In this document: piece after piece, positions 6,618 through 7,747 of the stretch
Numbering within the stretch: the first letter of the stretch is position 1
Layout: each line of letters starts with the position of its first letter
Assembly: GCA_003978675.1 (NCBI GenBank)
Contig: QNYP01000158.1
Span: 1-7,747 of the forward strand
Length of the DNA stretch: 7,747 nt
Origin: Hydrogenothermus sp.
GTDB lineage: Bacteria; Aquificota; Aquificia; Aquificales; Hydrogenothermaceae
Reading direction: 5' to 3'
Program-made: the position numbers and the translations under genes
Notes under the pieces: generated by a model
Databases searched by the model: none
Told to the model about the DNA's origin: nothing
The model's input: the letters and a program-made list of their open reading frames with translations, nothing else

Positions 6618-6623
6618 CTCCTT
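6618..6623 (-). promoter_or_regulatory. Shine-Dalgarno deciding the topA TTG start
   Basis: The complement reads AAGGAG and lies six bases before TTG at 6611. The second residues TKKVVIVESP match the normal TopA N-terminus, so TTG is the right start and no ATG is available upstream in a sensible position. Confidence 0.7.
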
Positions 6624-6648
6624 ATGTTAGTTTTTTAGTTTCATCTTT

Positions 6649-6867
6649 ATGGTAGAAATTTTTTTGGATTGGAAATCTATTTCTAAAGAAACAGGAAAAG
6701 CTTTTTTAGATATAGCAGTTGCTTTTGTAATCTTTGCTTTAATACAACCTTTTGTAAAAGGTGAATTAGACACTAAATTATTACTAATAGCTTTTTTTGG
6801 GTTTTTAATAAATCTTACCATAGGAATATTTTTAATAGGTATTGGAGGTTGTAAAGATGACAGTTGA
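6649..6867 (+). CDS. Small two-helix membrane protein of unknown function
   Basis: A 72-residue ORF on the strand opposite to topA. I do not recognise the family. It has a short polar N-terminus (MVEIFLDWKSISKET), then two clear hydrophobic segments, about residues 17-35 (AFLDIAVAFVIFALIQPFV) and 43-67 (KLLLIAFFGFLINLTIGIFL region), with a KGELDT loop between them and a polar GCKDDS end. The pattern looks like a real two-pass membrane protein rather than a shadow; the opposite frame gives only a low-complexity lysine/serine-rich protein. ATG at 6649 has no visible Shine-Dalgarno; an in-frame TAG at 6628-6630 rules out a longer N-terminus. A weak TTGTCA (6605-6610) with a poor -10 (TAGTTT, 6628-6633) could give a nearly leaderless message. 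It overlaps the next small ORF by 11 bases. Confidence 0.6.
   Translation: MVEIFLDWKSISKETGKAFLDIAVAFVIFALIQPFVKGELDTKLLLIAFFGFLINLTIGIFLIGIGGCKDDS
6844..6848 (+). promoter_or_regulatory. Shine-Dalgarno for the 38-residue membrane ORF
   Basis: GGAGG lies eight bases before ATG at 6857, inside the end of the preceding small ORF. This is a strong, well-spaced site and is the best evidence that the following very short ORF is translated. Confidence 0.55.
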
Positions 6868-6973
6868 AAATTATTTACTACTTTTAATATTACTTGTTTC
6901 ACTTGTTGGTATTGGACTTGCTTTTGGTTTAAGCTTTCTAATAAAGCACTCTCAAAACAAAACATCATCCTAG
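6857..6973 (+). CDS. Very small single-helix membrane protein (38 residues)
   Basis: A 38-codon ORF beginning MTVENYLLLLILLVSLVG and ending in a polar HSQNKTSS tail. It has one strong hydrophobic helix (about residues 6-29) with a short N-terminus and a lysine/histidine-containing C-terminus, which suggests a single-pass protein. It has its own GGAGG ribosome site at 6844-6848 and overlaps the 72-residue ORF upstream by 11 bases in a different frame, as in a translationally coupled pair. The stop at 6971-6973 lies six bases before the converging queC stop at 6980. The shape recalls small subunits or assembly factors of membrane complexes such as the CcoS type, but no specific motif supports that and I leave the function open. 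Confidence 0.55.
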   Translation: MTVENYLLLLILLVSLVGIGLAFGLSFLIKHSQNKTSS

Positions 6974-7269
6974 TTTCCTTTACTTTATTATAGTTAATGG
7001 GTCTTTTAGTCCTAAGCTTTCAAAAGCCTCTTGTCTTTGTCTACAGGTAGCACACTCACCACAAGGTGGAATTGTCCCTTTATAACAAGAGTATGTTTTT
7101 TCGTATGGAACGCCTAATTGTAAACCTAGTTTTAAAACATCTGTTTTTGTCATACCTAAAAATGGTGTATAAACCCTTATTCTGTTTTTCTTTTTTGCTA
7201 CCATTACAGATGATGCATTAATAACCGCCTCTGCTGATGATGCAAACTCTGCTCTACAATCTGGATAAG

Positions 7270-7358
7270 GACTGTCAATTGAATGTATTCCTATCCCTAT
7301 ATTTTCTATCTCATAAACATCACAAAATGATGAAGCTATTGCTAAAAAATTGAGGTTT
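7270..7358 (+). repeat. Left arm of 89-bp perfect inverted repeat inside queC
   Basis: This stretch is the exact reverse complement of 7659-7747, without mismatch by eye. The arms are 300 bases apart (7359-7658). The inner end is sharp: identity stops after AAACCTC, where the plus-strand copy has GAG and this copy continues with AA and the queC leader. The outer end coincides with the window edge, so the true length of the match is unknown. Both arms encode the same QueC residues (about 99-128). Confidence 0.95.
7352..7355 (+). promoter_or_regulatory. Apparent Shine-Dalgarno before queC start, at the inverted junction
   Basis: GAGG lies seven bases before ATG at 7363, a good ribosome site. 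The same bases are also the antisense of QueC codons N100-L101 within the left repeat arm. If the genuine queC leader also carries GAGGTTT, this short identity would be the microhomology at which the strands were joined. Confidence 0.4.
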
Positions 7359-7362
7359 TTAT

Positions 7363-7747
7363 ATGGCTAGCAATATTATAGTGCTTGTTTCTGGTGGAAT
7401 GGATAGTGCTACTCTTTTATGGCTTGCTAAAAAAGAGTTTGATGAAGTATATGCAATATCTTTTGATTATGGGCAAAAACACAAAATAGAGCTTGATTTT
7501 GCAAAAGAGCTTGTGAAACTCGCCAATGTTAAAAAACATTTTATCGTTGAAATACCACATCTAAAAGGTATAGAAGGGAGTGCATTAACAGATGAAAATA
7601 TAGAAGTTCCTTCTGAAGACTATCCAAACCAACCACCAATAACAACTGTTCCAATGAGAAACCTCAATTTTTTAGCAATAGCTTCATCATTTTGTGATGT
7701 TTATGAGATAGAAAATATAGGGATAGGAATACATTCAATTGACAGTC
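7363..7747 (+). CDS. queC: QueC N-terminal part (128 codons, runs off right edge)
   Basis: The plus strand encodes the start of 7-cyano-7-deazaguanine synthase. Seen: the PP-loop ATP-binding motif SGGMDS at residues 10-15, SFDYGQKHKIELDFAKEL (33-50), and ITTVPMRNLNFLAIASS (93-109, with the family's VP-x-RN), followed by GIGIHSIDS (120-128). The final base, 7747, is the first base of the next codon. If the reading is continued with the complement of 7269 downward it forms CCT (Pro) and then YPDCR, exactly the expected QueC continuation, and ends after 224 residues, the usual family length. ATG at 7363 has GAGG seven bases upstream. QueC acts in the cytoplasm in queuosine tRNA modification. The two halves face each other, which is the main anomaly of this window. 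Confidence 0.9.
   Translation, partial: MASNIIVLVSGGMDSATLLWLAKKEFDEVYAISFDYGQKHKIELDFAKELVKLANVKKHFIVEIPHLKGIEGSALTDENIEVPSEDYPNQPPITTVPMRNLNFLAIASSFCDVYEIENIGIGIHSIDS
7659..7747 (-). repeat. Right arm of 89-bp perfect inverted repeat inside queC
   Basis: Exact reverse complement of 7270-7358. It reaches the last base of the window, so it probably continues beyond it. The coincidence of repeat end and sequence end is typical of a contig terminated by a fold-back join. Confidence 0.95.

Larger units (their letters stand above)
6980..7358 (-). pseudogene. queC: QueC C-terminal part, split from its start
   Basis: The minus strand encodes the C-terminal half of QueC, the 7-cyano-7-deazaguanine (preQ0) synthase that converts carboxydeazaguanine to preQ0 using ATP and ammonia in queuosine synthesis. 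In the reconstructed protein this is about residues 99-224: NLNFLAIASS, IHSIDSPYPDCR, FLGMTKTDVLKLG, and the zinc ligands C190, C198, C201 and C204 (PPCGECATC). The reading frame stays open leftward from an in-frame TAA near 7419, but the first ATG is at 7204, too far in to make a functional enzyme. Upstream of 7358 the sequence switches to the opposite-strand start of the same gene. It converges on the small membrane ORFs with a six-base gap. As it stands it is broken, but probably because of the inverted join rather than true gene decay. Confidence 0.85.

Noticed and set aside
6627..6968. 113-codon minus-strand reading frame opposite the small membrane ORFs
   Set aside because: Composition is low-complexity lysine/serine/asparagine-rich with no recognisable domain; it also lacks a ribosome site, while the plus-strand frames have clean membrane helices and a strong GGAGG.
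7363..7418. Possible true N-terminus for the minus-strand queC fragment extending past 7358
   Set aside because: The frame stays open to an in-frame TAA near 7419 but has no start codon, and the sequence there is the antisense of the plus-strand queC start, not QueC.
1..7747. CRISPR array, tRNA, rRNA or insertion sequence
   Set aside because: No regularly spaced direct repeats, cloverleaf-like stretches, rRNA-like conserved blocks or transposase motifs were seen; the only long repeat is the queC inverted overlap.

Overview
The window is a low-GC (roughly 30-33%), densely packed bacterial segment with very short intergenic gaps. Gene content and protein style (lysine/glutamate/isoleucine-rich proteins, a type IA topoisomerase with a GLITYHRTDS active site, a CZB-GGDEF protein, HemJ, LeuB, QueC) fit a chemolithotrophic Aquificota bacterium such as a Sulfurihydrogenibium-like member of Hydrogenothermaceae. 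That placement is an inference from protein style; no rRNA or search result supports it here.

Layout. Positions 1-126 (minus) hold the first 42 codons of leuS, which runs off the left edge. A 66-bp divergent promoter region containing an AT-rich palindrome separates it from hemJ (193-621, plus), a four-helix membrane protoporphyrinogen oxidase. From 6611 down to 618 the minus strand carries five closely spaced genes that look like one transcription unit: topA, leuB, a zinc-binding-domain (CZB) diguanylate cyclase, a TIGR01212/YhcC-type radical SAM protein, and an Uma2-family PD-(D/E)XK protein. Gaps are 40, 0-27, -1 and 12 bases. The last gene converges on hemJ with overlapping stop codons. 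Positions 6612-6979 hold two overlapping plus-strand ORFs for very small membrane proteins. The right end carries queC (7-cyano-7-deazaguanine synthase) in two oppositely oriented pieces.

The most striking structure is the right end. Positions 6980-7358 encode the C-terminal part of QueC on the minus strand, while 7363-7747 encode the N-terminal 128 residues on the plus strand. The last 89 bases of the window (7659-7747) are an exact reverse complement of 7270-7358. Joining the two parts through this shared stretch gives one uninterrupted 224-residue QueC with its PP-loop and four zinc-ligand cysteines. This is most simply a fold-back chimera or misassembly at a contig end. An alternative, formally consistent with the sequence but less likely, is a real 300-bp invertible segment that switches queC on and off.

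Other points: leuS, leuB and topA all appear to start with TTG behind strong Shine-Dalgarno sequences. TopA contains no cysteine and ends in helical repeats where many relatives carry zinc fingers. The diguanylate cyclase has an apparent zinc site whose C-x26-H-x3-H spacing matches that of E. coli DgcZ as I recall it. No tRNA, rRNA, CRISPR array, insertion sequence or convincing rho-independent terminator was seen.
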